NCBI GenBank assembly: GCA_015657535.1
Contig: JADHZB010000816.1
Span: 1-64,000, forward strand
Reading direction: 5' to 3'
Source: Nephromyces sp. MM_2019
Lineage: Eukaryota > Apicomplexa > Aconoidasida > Nephromycida
Length of the DNA: 64,000 nt
A program made the translations under genes and the position numbers. Each line of letters begins with the position of its first letter. Position 1 is the stretch's first letter. The notes under the pieces are model-generated. The model made no database searches. It had not been told where the DNA came from and saw nothing but the letters and a program-made list of their open reading frames with translations. Below are positions 49,636 to 61,681 of this stretch, piece by piece.

Positions 49636-51278
49636 TATCATATCTTTGGCATATGCTCCAATCAAGGGCGACGCTTATGGACCAATATCTGGAGCAGAGG
49701 ATGATATTAATAAGCTTTGTAGAAGCCTAGATCATTTACAAAGATTAAGCAACACGGGTTTTAAAGTATTTTATAACGAGATACAAAAATGTGAAAACAC
49801 AAAGTCAGATAAAGTCTCATCAATTTTAAAATGTTTACAGTTATATTTTGTTAAATTGAAAGGATTTATTGACCATGCTTCGAAATTGGTTATCAATTAT
49901 TAATAACTTGCCTTTGCATAGCTTTAGATACTTTATAATCATAAATATTAACAGAATGACTATGCACTAGAAGAAAGTCAAAATGAATCAAGTTATTATC
50001 TTCAACAATGGTTTAATTATGCAGAGGAGAATGGGCTCCAACCTGAAAAGTAAAACCTTTTGATTTCTATTCACCAAATTTGTTTTCCTCTAAAACATCA
50101 ACTAAATTATTTTTTTATATCTTTAAAGTGAGGAGATTAAAAAGCTTTTTGACACCAACTCGGGCTCAAATTGGTAAGCAGTATTGAATTAAAATAAGAA
50201 TAAAACAAACAATTTTGCTGATCCAATTTTAATACACTATTATTTCGAACTTTTTAATCAGGGAGTTCAAAACTGGAACTAAAAAAAGCACAGCTAAGGT
50301 TAATTTCAGACGAGCTGTTTCAGTTCTTGAAACTGGAGATGACGATTTTGGTTCTAAAAAGACTCATAAACCAATGCGAGGTGCTTAAATTTAATAAAGT
50401 TATTTAGACTATAAATATATCATTGTAGAGATTACCAAATACAGACACTTTTGTACGAAGTTCTAACCGCCAGCAAACAGGTTTTAGCCATTTCAATTAT
50501 CGAGGTTATTCAGAATTTTAATACATTTAGAATTGTTAGTAAATATTAAAAATTCAAAAATTATTAACCCAGATCTACTAGAAAAAGAGATTGCGGCAGC
50601 TCAAGAGCAAGACGAGGAAGTAGACCCTAAAAGTACTAGCGACCTTGATCAAGTGCAAGATACAAACACAAACGCTACTCAAAGCTTTTGGCAACAATTT
50701 TGTTGTGTTGGGACCGTCAAGTATGCTAAACCTCAAATTCCTTAGAATAAGCGTTGATAAAGTCACCTTTTATATCCTTTTAGTGACCAGAGCATAGAAG
50801 AGTGCAAAACGGAACCAGTTTTAACCAGGAGATATAGCTCAGTTAGCTTGGGATCAGTTGAAGAAATAAAAGTTAGTTCAAAATTGGAATATTTTAATAG
50901 ATTTTATGATATCTAGTGCAAAAAATTTCATAAAAAGTCAAGTTGTGAATGTATCTATATACAAAAAATGTTATAATGCTCTGGATTTCCTATTTTTATT
51001 AACATCACCGCTAAAGGACAAAGTGGCGGATACTGAGTGGAATCAAAAGCCTCGTCATGATGTTCGTGCAGTCCGAATTAGAAAGAGGATGTAAGTTTAT
51101 TATTCTATAAACTTTCTAAGAAATGTTTATTTAACAGTTTGTTAACAGTTAATAGAATAATAAACTTTTATTATATATAATTTTATGCTTTAGTCCAACA
51201 GGTCACCCAGCATTAATGAAAGCTAGTAGTTTAGAGCTTATGACTGAGCTTGAATTAGATGACGACAATGAAAAATAA
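49636..51278 (+). CDS. Unrecognised multi-exon protein, 5' end unresolved
   Basis: Plus-strand exons can be followed from an acceptor at about 49635 (DIISLAYAPIKGDAYGPISG) to the stop at 51276-51278 (LELMTELELDDDNEK). Further segments read NDYALEESQNESSYYLQQWF, EEIKKLFDTNSGSNW, FRRAVSVLETGDDDFG, INPDLLEKEIAAAQEQDEEV, SFWQQFCCVGTVKYAKPQIP, RRYSSVSLGSVEEIK and PTGHPALMKASSLELM. The protein is acidic, Ser/Thr/Asn-rich and mostly disordered. The first exon, about 90 residues, looks helical. The first displayed codon is not ATG, so an upstream exon with the start is expected within 47.6-49.6 kb. I know no family with this pattern. The basic Ser-rich segments could be phosphorylation-regulated. Confidence 0.5.
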
Positions 51279-52372
51279 TTAATTCTTTTCATAGTAGATT
51301 GTTTATTTTGATTTCAAAGTTTTGTTTGTAAAATTATTTTTATTGACTTATAGATATAACCCACAATTGCTTATCTAAGTATATACTTTTTCTACCTTGA
51401 AATTAGAATTGATAACACTGTGTCAACTTAAACTCAAAAATAATATTTACAAAAATCTATATCAATTTACGCTGTATATAGATGATAAGGGATTATATAA
51501 TATGATAATTTAAAAGTTCAACTTTGCTGTATATAATTTAATCAAAATTAGTAAAACCAGGTATCAAAATTATTTATATTCCAATAGCTGAAGCAAGTTG
51601 TAAACTGGCTAAGTTTATATTTGATAGTGGCCTAAAGCTTTAGAACGGTGATTATTGCTTTACAGCTTTTGTAGAGTGATCAGTAATCTAAATTTAAAAA
51701 ATAAATGCATTGTAACTCAGGACTAAATCATTTGATCAAAATTGAGTAGATTTGATAGAATTATCGGGTGTTTTATAATCCAAATTAACTAGGACTGCTA
51801 AGAAAGTATCTTTTTTCAAATAAAAACAATAATTTACATATATGAGACAATAAAGCGATTTTTATTGTTAGATACGTATATGGGCTCTTATATGATTAGC
51901 AAATTGTAGTTCCATTTATTTCAATTTATATAAAATGTGATTCAACGTTAGAAAACGAGCATTCCTTAGGACGTAAAATGTTTAATTCTTCAAGTATCTA
52001 TTTGGATTTAGATTTTGCAGGGATAAAAAAATCTCAAATATCATTGAGTTAATGTTAATCTCATCATTATCATTAAAAAGTTCATTAAAGATGTAATTAA
52101 ATTTATTAATCTTATCTCCTTGATTGTTTTACATGGTGGAAATTAATTGGTGGAATCTAGTAAATTAAAAAAATTATTAACAGAAGTTATAAAATATTTG
52201 GGTCAAATTGTTTCAAATTTAGACTTATAAGAACCCTTTTCAGAAAAATCATTTTAAAAGGCATCTGACTATAAGATCATAAGGGGAAACCTAATGTGCT
52301 TTGGAGTAGGAATTTTAGTAGTTAGTTTTTTATCTGATCTTGGATTCCGTTTTTAGAGTTCCAGGAATTCAC
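51279..52372. other. Convergent gene-free stretch
   Basis: About 1.1 kb between convergent genes, with no exon-like frame or repeat array seen. Confidence 0.55.
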
Positions 52373-53989
52373 TCAAGGCTTTAAAAATCCATATTTTAAC
52401 CAATCGGCTGTTCAGGGATAATTGGAAATTGCTTATAAAATTAATAAACATATATTAAAATTACCAAATAATTGAGTTAATAGTTGAGTTTGAGCATGAG
52501 ATGAATAGAATGAGTGTCTCAATTCAGGTAAAGATTTTGAGAATATAGATTCACTGCTTTCTATTTTTTTGTTTAAATAATCATTAACCTGAGATAAGAA
52601 ACAATTGTTATATCTCCAAGAAAATTTATGAGGTTGTTTTAAATAAAAAATAGTTCAAGGGCCTGGATTCTATTGGACAATTTTGGAATTACCTCTTGTT
52701 GGATCAAATCAGGTATGAATTTGTCAGGAAATGCAAAAACAATGCAAATTGTATTCTGATTGAACGAAGAGAAATTTAATTTCAAGAAAATTCTAACATT
52801 ATAGCTTGCTGTATACACACCTTATCAAAAAAGCAGTAAGGCAAAGCGTCTAATTGTTCAATGGTTTGGCTAGTATATATTTAATGAAAAATTGTTTAGT
52901 ACTTTAGTGCTAAAATATCAATTAATGAATCTTACTCAAGTGTTACAAACATATTTTCAATGAAATTTCCACCAGTTATATCATTGAATATCTGAAAGAA
53001 TTGGCAAATAATATTAATTACATTGGACTTTTTAATAAATATTCGATTTTTTAATCTTTATATTGATTAAAGCTAATAATTATAAAGTTTAGACTTCTCT
53101 GGGTTCCGGAAAAAGGTACTTCAGTAAGGTAATTCGTCGTATAACATTAAGGTATATAAATCTTACTGGTGCTGTGTAATAGTATGTGTAGGATCTGACA
53201 AGAGCTTCAGGGAACCTAAAATGTTTGTTAAAATAACACTAATTTATCAAAGAAAACTTTTATTTAAATTTTATAAATTGGACCTTGAAAATACAGGTGA
53301 AATCAGAAAAAATCCTTTAAATTTATTTTTTAGTGTTTCTAATTTCTCCGATATCTTATATGAAATATAGCCACCTGATTTTAGCAAGATTTCGTTAGGG
53401 ATATTCTAGGTTTGTTTTAGGATTTGAAGCTAAAAGTTTTCCATTGTAGAGAAATTATACCTAGGCTATGGGCTATGATATAAAATGAAGTATAGTGCTT
53501 TGAATACTCTGATATCTTTTTGAAATGGTGGTCGATCTGTTCGTCCAATGAGTAAGTTTTGGTACTAATAGCACTGTGCCCTATTTTATTTGAAAATGAA
53601 TAAAATGTTGCTCTAGAACAATTTTCTGCAATAAACTTTTACCTCTATGACCGCATACACAAATGTCAAATCCGGTTTTTTCATGTATTCCCTGGATCAG
53701 GAACTTATAACTTCTCACAGCACCTGGGTTTCCTATAAGACAAGTGTTGAGAAGATTTTAATCTGTATGATTCCTTATATTTATTTATAATTATGCTTGC
53801 TAGTGGAGAAAATTCAAATAATAATGAGAAGAGTTTATCATCCGAATGATTTACTTATGCAAACAAAATATCGGATTGACCTGGTATTAAATATGCCAGG
53901 GAACTCTTATCAGAGTGCTGATTATTGGATTCAATCCAATATTCATCATGTTCAGACATTTCAATTTGATAAAATTCAGGTGGATTCAT
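52373..53989 (-). CDS. LDAH-type alpha/beta hydrolase, about nine exons
   Basis: From ATG 53989 (MNPPEFYQIEMSEHDEYW). Exon 1 (53989-53881) ends in the middle of LIPGNPG, and exon 2 (53732-53643) continues NPGAVRSYKFLIQGIHEKTG and ICVCGHRGHSA. The next exon holds SFYIIAHSLG, the nucleophile elbow (family GHSIG). FKGFFLISPVFSRFPEALVR and VFAFPDKFIPDLIQQE come later. The last exons include LPELRHSF, the probable catalytic His, and end DWLKYGFLKP. This order of LIPGNPG, SHAGH-like, G/AHSxG and P-x-x-xFxP motifs is diagnostic of the lipid-droplet-associated hydrolase family (C2orf43, DUF2305), thought to act on lipid esters. Ser-His spacing looks intact, though the elbow begins with Ala in place of Gly. 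Confidence 0.8.
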
Positions 53990-55349
53990 GTTACTTGTGT
54001 TAAAGTGTGAGTTTCAATTCGTGATCGCTCTTTTAGACTATATATTTAAAGTCATTTGAAAGGTTGACATTTTAATGCTTCTAGATTTGTAGGAGTAGGT
54101 AATATGTTTTTATTGGTAATGTTATATGTATCTTATTAATTCAAATTAATAGGAACATAAGCCTAAGCCATATAAAACTTCAATAAACGTTGAGCATTCA
54201 ATTTATTTACAATCTACGTTGAGCTAGTTTCACACAACTGACCTAGTTATATCTACCTTGTGGCATATAAGTAAATATTTACATGGGATAACAATCTCCA
54301 AGAGGCACAAATTGTTTTACTGATTAAGTGCCAATATCCATCAGAATAATGTGCCCTAAAAAAGCCTAAATCGCCAATAATTGCAATTTGGCAATATTTG
54401 TTAACAAAAAACCAGGTCTTTGTTTCGAAACTAACAATATAGAGCTAGATAAAGTGGATATAAACACTTAAATTCATGCTGTGTTACAGATTTTATACTT
54501 TGAAAAATTTACTAGAAATTAACAATTAGGTATACTCTTATAGCTGATGAATTTCAATTTCCTCTTTGATAAACTTAACTGACCTTTAATGTTCTCTCTT
54601 TAAAGTAAAATCAGCTAAGGTTGTAAGCTTAAAGGTGCTATAAAATACTTAAATTGCTTAAGTAGTTAGGGCAGTCTATTTATATTCTAGCTAAAAATTT
54701 GATGCAAGGCTGGACAATGTTAATTTGAACATTATGGCTATTCCCTAATTCAACATAGATAACTTGACAATTCACATTAGCTTATCATTGAGTTCATAAT
54801 ATATCGAATTGATACTAGCTAAATCGAGCTCTAGCTCGCTTTAGCTAGAGTACTCTATGTGTCTTTAAAGCAAGATGGATATGTTTATAAACCAATTTGA
54901 TATATAAATTTAGCTAATATGATTTCACCCAGTAAGTAAAACCCTAAAGAGCCTTAATCAAGTGACTTACCTTTGCAAACTCAAAAATTAAAACTACTAA
55001 CTATTTTCTTGATAGAGCGATTGAAACCATTAATAACAAAACTTTGAATTGATCCCTATATAAAGCTTTTTTATTAATTTTAAGCTGTAATAACACTTAA
55101 TTGTTAAATCAATAAAATTTGAGAGTTATATTTAGGTATTTTTGGATAAATCAATAGAAATTTTGCTAATATTAGTGCAATTAGATGTTTTGAAATATAA
55201 CTTTGGACTCACAGCCCCAATATTTTGCCCTTTTAAAGCTATTTTTGTTGCAAATTGTGCGAGCTCAAAGTAGGGTCAGAGACATTGTTATGGATATATA
55301 AAAGTCTAAGCTATTGAATTGTCGGAAAGCATCATTTATCCTGAACGCA
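53990..55349. other. Gene-free divergent promoter interval
   Basis: AT-rich stretch between the LDAH and BTB genes. The palindromic-looking GAGCTCTAGCTCGCTTTAGC near 54827 is the only local oddity seen. Confidence 0.5.
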
Positions 55350-58300
55350 ATGCTTTTCGCTCGTGCTAACAGAAAATATAAAACTAAGAGCAAGGCATTT
55401 GAGGGTGGAGTTGACAAGGAGTTTGAGAATATCGTTCCTTGCCCAACACTTTTGACCTCATCTATAGCGAACAAACCAACTAGAAAGTCAAAAAAAGTGT
55501 CGTTTGAGCAAGATAGAGCAAACTACCAGAGCCAACAATCAAGGATGAGAAATTTTAGAAATATATATCCAGCTAATTTAGAAAATGAGGCTCCGAATGT
55601 ATTGTTTACCCAAGCTAATAATACGTTGTTTGGGCAAAATGAATTAAGGCGTTCTGAGTCTCTAAATAGCGGGCTTAATATAAAATTGATAAATGATAAG
55701 CTAAGGATGATAGACTCACGATTAAATGCTATAGGCCATGCCTTAGAAAACGATTTAAAAAGTGATGAGTTTAACTTTGGTAAAAAAAAAAGTTATGATT
55801 TGAAAAGCCCACCCAAAGGTTTGTTAGTGTTTCCGAATGTTTTTTGATTATTCAGTAAACTTGGAGATAATGTTTCTGTTGATTGTTTAACATAAATTGT
55901 CAGAGAAAGAATTTCGAAAAAAAATTAAAGCAAACCAAGTTATCTTCAACCTGAGCGGAAAAAAGCTAAAGGTTCCAAACGAAGTGCTTACATTAGATAT
56001 AGTCTTGGTTTCACGGTTGGGCGAGCTAATTTATAATGAAAAACAAAAGTGTAATAAAAAGTAGCATTTTAAGATTAAAACCTGATAGTTATATATTAAT
56101 TATCTCATAAATAAATCAGGTTCAAGCACTTCAACTTCGAGTGATTCTTCCTCATCATCGGATCAGTCTCAAGATCCACTAGATTTGGAGATCAAGCTGA
56201 ATAGACCGATTGAAGGTTTTAGATTGTTGATCGAGTTTTTGTCCTATATGGTAAGAGGTGTTCGAATTAGAGGAAAACATTATCTCAGCTCAGTTGCAGA
56301 TTGGAAACTGCTTATTTCCGAGTTAGAATTTTGGGGTTTTGATGATGTTTGCTACAGAAATTTAGGCTTGAAAGAAGCATATGATATCAACTCTATGTCT
56401 GAAGACCTAGATAATAGCGATTCTGAAGTATTAAAATATAAAGTTAGTAAAAATTCGAATCTAAGTGAACAAATCCTGGATACACAATTTGAAAAATCGA
56501 AAAATTCAAATAAAAATGCTGGTCTCGGAATCTCAAAATTTAACCAAAAAGCTCGAAATGAGAAAGATTTACTTAATGAGGAGGTTTCTGAAAATCGATA
56601 TATTCTAAAGGGAAAATCTTATGTTTCTCGGGATAATTTTAGCTGTAATGAAACTCCTAGCATGCAACCCTGGCAGCAATGCTCTTATTCGAATTCTATG
56701 GCAGATAAACATATCAGTAAACAAGATAGATCGTCGTTATTATGGACAAATCAGCGCTGGATTCGAATCAATCCGTCACATATTCAGAATGATGATCTGT
56801 GGTCCCGAAACAAATTAACATGGTATGCTATGGGAAGAAGTGATGAAGCGTCACAACTTATGAAGTTGAAGAACATTTCCGAAAAGAAGTTATCATCTCA
56901 TTGCTTATGTTCAGGTGTTTTGAAACCCTGTCGTTTCCGTAATCTTCCAAAGACTATTTTACCTTACTTGACCACAAGTAATTATCGTAGTGGCAGCACT
57001 GGTTGGGAGAGTTGTGTTGCATTTGGTAATGATGATCTAGGGATAATTTTTGAGGAGAGATTAAGTCTTTTACTTAAATTACCTGGCTGTAATTTAATTG
57101 GTGCTTATGATAGTGTGAGTGAGATACCTGAAGCAGATGTGAAAGGAGGTTTTCCGTTTGTAATAAACTATCTCAATAGGGAGATTCTAGAAATCATGGA
57201 GGATCACGGGGATAGTGATTTTGAGTCGCTCATTATGGAAATTAAGCAATTTCAAGATTATGTCCAAAATTATGACCTATTTATAAGCCCTAAATTCTAT
57301 TTTCATTGCAGCTTATCACTTGAGAATGAATTTTTAGCAATTAAAGGTGTATCTGAAAACAAGGATGAGATATGGTTATTCCATCCTATTAGTAGAGCAT
57401 GTATTCATGGAAAAAGAAACAAATCAATAGCGTACTATGTGCCTCTTTTAAAACCGTATCAGAGCAATATCAAGACTAACCATTCTAATGACACTACGAA
57501 AACTGGCTGGGAGGGTAATTTTATTCCGACTTTGATTCCTATCCATGCTGTTAGTGAAAATTGTTCGAGTAAGCTACAGTTTTATGAGTTTGGGGCGTTA
57601 TTTCTAAACAAGGAGGTGCGACCTTGTAGCCCCCCAAGACTCAGTAGTTCTCATTTCTATTCATCCGATGATAGTTCACCAAGTTTTGTTGAGCAAATTG
57701 GTATAAAGAAAGTTGTTGATGTGACTGAGGATAACATAGCTGCAACTTTAGTCTTAGACTTTAATTCTACGTTCTTCAGTTCGAAAGAAACCAGCTATAG
57801 ATCCGAAATATTTACAGATTGTGGTAAGAAAAGGTTGATTTTCATGCATTTAGATCTTTGTCTATTGATTATTATAGTGCTTAATGCAAGAAAGTTTTCA
57901 AATTTCAAGTGAAAACACTCAAGTGACCAATTTTTAAAGAAAAAATTTAGTTATAAAATAGTTAATATGAAAAATCTTATACGAATCACTATTTAAAACA
58001 TATTTGTATTTTATAATGTGCTAAAAGGCGATTCTAGATTACTAAAACTAACAAAGCATAAGTTAATAGCTATCAGGATAGCCGGTATATCAAGGGAAAA
58101 AGTACTTGGAAAAGATTATGGAATAACCATTGCTCATCATGCTTGCGAAATGCGTATATTTCTTTTGATAGATGGGAAATTGTTAATGAAAAGTGTAAAA
58201 TTTGATGGCAATAAAAGCCTTGAAAACGTTTTGAATATTAAAGAGATAATTTTCGACTTAAGTTGTCAAGGTCGTAACAATTGTTTGCTCTCATCTACCA

Positions 58301-58514
58301 TTCTTAGTCAGTGTGGCCCCAATAGCTCAAGATTAATAGGTTTCTTCTCATCACCACAGGTGTTAGCTGAATATAATTTTCCAGAAAGTAAGTAGTTTGA
58401 TTAAGGATCCTTTAAAATTAAGAAATAAAATTGTTATTATTTATTGCAGATCAATACTATCAGCACACTTTTGGAGCTGATAGGCTTAAGTCAATTATTC
58501 AAGAGTTCATGTAA
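55350..58514 (+). CDS. BTB/KCTD-type T1-domain protein with long novel C-terminus
   Basis: The likely start is ATG 55350 (MLFARANRKYKTKSK); the in-frame TTG at 55314 is not a start. Exon 1 (about 157 residues) is basic and disordered. Exon 2 (about 55905-56059) gives VIFNLSGKKLKVPNEVLTLD, the first strands of a T1/BTB fold (family: INVGGxxFxVxxxTL). After a Ser-rich insert the next exon (about 56125-57823) gives EGFRLLIEFLSYMVRGV then LISELEFWGF, the closing helices of the domain (family: ELxFWGI). About 470 further residues and two exons (58021-58388, 58451-58514, ending LKSIIQEFM) show no known domain. KCTD proteins assemble as oligomers and act as cullin-3 adaptors or scaffolds. The Ser-rich insert in the domain is unusual. 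Confidence 0.65.
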
Positions 58515-58809
58515 TGAAAATGAGAATTTCAGGAAAGTAAAAAATATTATAATCTAGTGAATAACTGATAATCCAACTAATATTTAATTAGGCTTTTTCT
58601 GTTTATATATGTTTTGAATTTTTAATTCAAGATGATTTGTTTAATTTAATTAAAGAAATTAATAAAGAGTCATATTACTCAGGTTTTTTAATAAAAAACA
58701 CAAGTAACTTTGTATATTTGAAGCCTTAGTGCTCTATGAAAAATTTTAATGATTATCAATGTAGATTAGTAAACATTTTTATGAATTATAAAAACTTGGT
58801 TAAATCTTT

Positions 58810-60580
58810 CTATCGAGGCACAATGGAGTCAACAATTTGTTCTATTCCTGGGTCAACAATAGCTCTATCAAAATGATTTTCTATAGGTTTGTTAGATTGC
58901 ATCGTGCTAGGGAAGTTCCTCGTGAATCTATTCCTATTGGGAGTATAAGGAGGCCTGTTATAATGGCGGAAATTATGAAATGGATTGCCCATTGATATTT
59001 CTATGTTGTGTCCCTGGATGGTCTTCTTATCATACCTTCTTTGAGCTCTCAAGGCATCTTGTTCTGAGGAAAACATGACTATTCCTAATCGATTTGATTG
59101 AGCTTCATGGAGAGGTACTATGTGGGTCTGTCTTACGTATCCCACATTATTAAATAGGGTTTCAAGGTCATTTTTGAGAAACTCGTTCGGAAGATTCCAA
59201 ACAAAAATTACACTATCAGCTATGTGTCCAGGTTGCAAGTCAGTTGTGAAGCGGTTTAAATTATTGGAGTGATATTGTGATTGATTACCAGAGTGTCTGT
59301 AAGGTTCTCGATAGTATTGATTTTGTTGTGAATACTTCGTAATTTCACGAGAGTGTTGTGAGTGAGGCAAACTGCTTCGGGGGAATCTTGCATATGCTTG
59401 CACATTGATTTTTCTCCCCTTAAAGTACGTGTTATTAAGTATTTTAATAGCCTCTGATGCTTCCTCAGATGAATTATACGTTACAACAGCACATCCTTTA
59501 TGCCTTCCAAAGCGGTTGTAAATAAAGGAAACGTCCGTCACATTTCCAACTAAAGCCATGCACTTTTCTAGGTCTTCAGCAACTGCTTCCCAGGTTATAT
59601 TTCCCACAAAGATCATTCTTGATATCATCAGATCGTTTTTATTAGCAGAATTTAAAGAATCTGGAGGACTAGCAGGGATATTAGACGAATTTAAGGTCAT
59701 TCTGTTTGATAAATTAGTACTCTCTGAATTTGTTTCATTAATCTCTCTTTCTTTTATGGTGTTAGCAACTGATGGATGTGCCTGATAAGGCGTGTCTGAT
59801 TGGTAGTTACAGTCATTTTCATCAATCGAATTTTGATTTTGCAATTCATGCGAGGGTGATACGTCTTCCGATATTAACTCAGAAGATTTAGGTTCAGAGT
59901 TAATTTGGGCTGTGATTGAGTTTAATTTTGCAGATGTTGTAGATTTGTTTTGAGATGAATCTTTAGTACTGATTTCATTTAAAAGAGTTATGATATTAGA
60001 TGATTCCCTAAGTATATACTTGTTATCGATTTCAAGGGCAGGAACCTATTTCATTTTAATATGGAAACAAAAGTTGAGATCTATGAGGTTTATGTAAATA
60101 CGAAGGGTTCAAATTTACCTGCTTGTTATTAGGGGTTATTGATAGCAACTCTTGCAGGTAGAGTTGTCCAGATTCAGGGTTTGTTTCTTTAAGATGTTTG
60201 AGCGGAATGTTTGCATTTTGATCGAGGTCCTCATAAACTTTAAGTACTTGTTTACAAAAGGGACAGCTAGGTAAATAGTATAGCCCAGTGATGCTTGAAT
60301 TCTGTTCTGTGAGAATCTCTTTAGCGGATTTCAAATCAATTTGGTAATTGGATCTACCATTTACCAAGGCATCAATAGTACTTTCTTCATTTTGTGATCT
60401 TAAAAAGCTCCTGGGTTGATGTTGAGTGCTCTGAATTTTACCTTTAGCTTTGTCAATGTAATTCAAGTGTATAGAGTTGCCTTTTATATTTTCTATGAAA
60501 GCTAAAGAATTCTGAACAAGTAAAGCTATCAAGAGGTAAAAAAAAAAAAAAATGTTTCCGTTAGAGTGTATAGAAATCAT
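58810..60580 (-). CDS. Signal-peptide glutaredoxin-fold domain fused to two RRM domains
   Basis: Exon 1 (60580-60119) begins with ATG and a signal peptide (FFFFYLLIALLVQNSLAF) and contains GLYYLPSCPFCKQVLKVYED, a CxxC redox motif of the glutaredoxin type. A 73-base GT-AG intron (60118-60046) joins it in phase to exon 2, which opens VPALEIDNKYILRESSNIIT: the VP is the cis-proline that completes the thioredoxin fold and L-x-ES the last helix. No stop follows, and the frame runs through a Ser/Asn-rich linker into RRM1 (MIFVGNITW, HKGCAVVTYN) and RRM2 (VIFVWNLPNE, NRLGIVMFS), ending at 58810 after about 565 residues. The splice is strongly supported by the restored fold. A separate downstream start (for example the Met about 25 residues before RRM1) could make a second product. 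A plastid or secretory location is suggested by the leader. Confidence 0.75.
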
Positions 60581-61462
60581 TGTTATAAATTTGTGGACCT
60601 CTTTTAATTCAATAGCTAAGTACGTGTGCCTTGTTCTAATTCATGTGTTGTACGGAAGAAATTTTTGTGATTTATCATTACCAGTTTTGAAAATTATTGC
60701 AATACAATTGTAAGTGTGCCTACACGATAGACGGTATACATAATGGAATTAAATAATAATAATGTAGATGGCAATTAATAAATCTACTGTTTTGAGAATA
60801 GTTTAAGTAAGTATTCTAAATTAAGAATCTATAATTCCTTTAGGGAAGATATTAAATTTGATATTCAAGGAAGTTGCCTTATTTACTTTTGTTTTAATTA
60901 TTCGAAATAATTAAAACAATTGTTCACATTGAACAAAAGATTATAAAATAATGGAATTTTAAGTAAAGGTTTAGCCTCAAGTCACGAACGTTGCTCAGAT
61001 TGTAATTGTGTTATTTTACTATCAATGTTTTATGTTTTCGAAATTGCTTAGATTTGCTCCTAATATAGCCTTGGTTAAATATTAGCCTATATTATATATT
61101 CAATTTGATACAATCAACAGCTCCTATAATAATCTATATTTTTTTGGTAACAGGTTAACTATTCATAAACGCGGCCTTAAAAAATTGTTATAAAATACAT
61201 ATATATCTTCAGAAAATAAAAAAATGTCTATAATTTCAATGAAATTTCATTATTTGTAAATTATATGTTTTACATTATTACCTATAAGTAGAATTACTTA
61301 AATCTCTTATTACTTCATATAATATAATTATATGGTAGCCTATTATAATTAATTGAAACACTGACTTAGAAAGTTGAACAACAATATTAGTTATATAGCC
61401 TAAATTACTCTAAATTTCAAAAACCTTCAACATCTTCTTATCGATACGTGAACGATTATAAA
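60581..61462. other. Gene-free divergent promoter interval
   Basis: AT-rich stretch between the glutaredoxin-RRM and CHCH genes. No motif recognised. Confidence 0.5.
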
Positions 61463-61681
61463 ATGGAGCTCAATAAACCAAAGATGCGGCCACAGCCAGT
61501 TACATGCAAGATGAGAGAACTCACTATTTGCCTTGAATCACACAACGGTGACATCGCCAATTGCAAAGCAGAAGTTGAACTGTTTGAGAAAACATGTAGC
61601 AAAAAGGTTCAATATATTCATGATAGAGAAGGCTTAGACGATACTCAATCAGGCTTGTACTCTGGTAAGAAACATATATAA
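61463..61681 (+). CDS. Small CHCH-domain protein, CMC4-like
   Basis: ATG 61463 begins MELNKPKMRPQPVTCKMREL. The next residues TICLESHNGDIANCKAEVEL and FEKTC give four Cys in a helix-turn-helix pattern (C-x7-C-x10-C-x10-C) with the L-x-S-x-x-x-D-x-x-x-C spacing of CMC4/p8-type CHCH proteins. These are imported into the mitochondrial intermembrane space by the MIA40 disulfide relay and assist respiratory-complex assembly. The frame ends at 61681 (SGKKHI), giving 72 residues. A good GTAAGA donor sits at the YSG codon, so a further exon may exist downstream. The GTG at 61448 in the same frame is not the start. Confidence 0.6.
   Translation: MELNKPKMRPQPVTCKMRELTICLESHNGDIANCKAEVELFEKTCSKKVQYIHDREGLDDTQSGLYSGKKHI

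Noticed and set aside
58810..59844. RRM protein starting independently at 59844
   Set aside because: The codon there is TTG, and the frame stays open upstream to the splice acceptor that completes the glutaredoxin fold.
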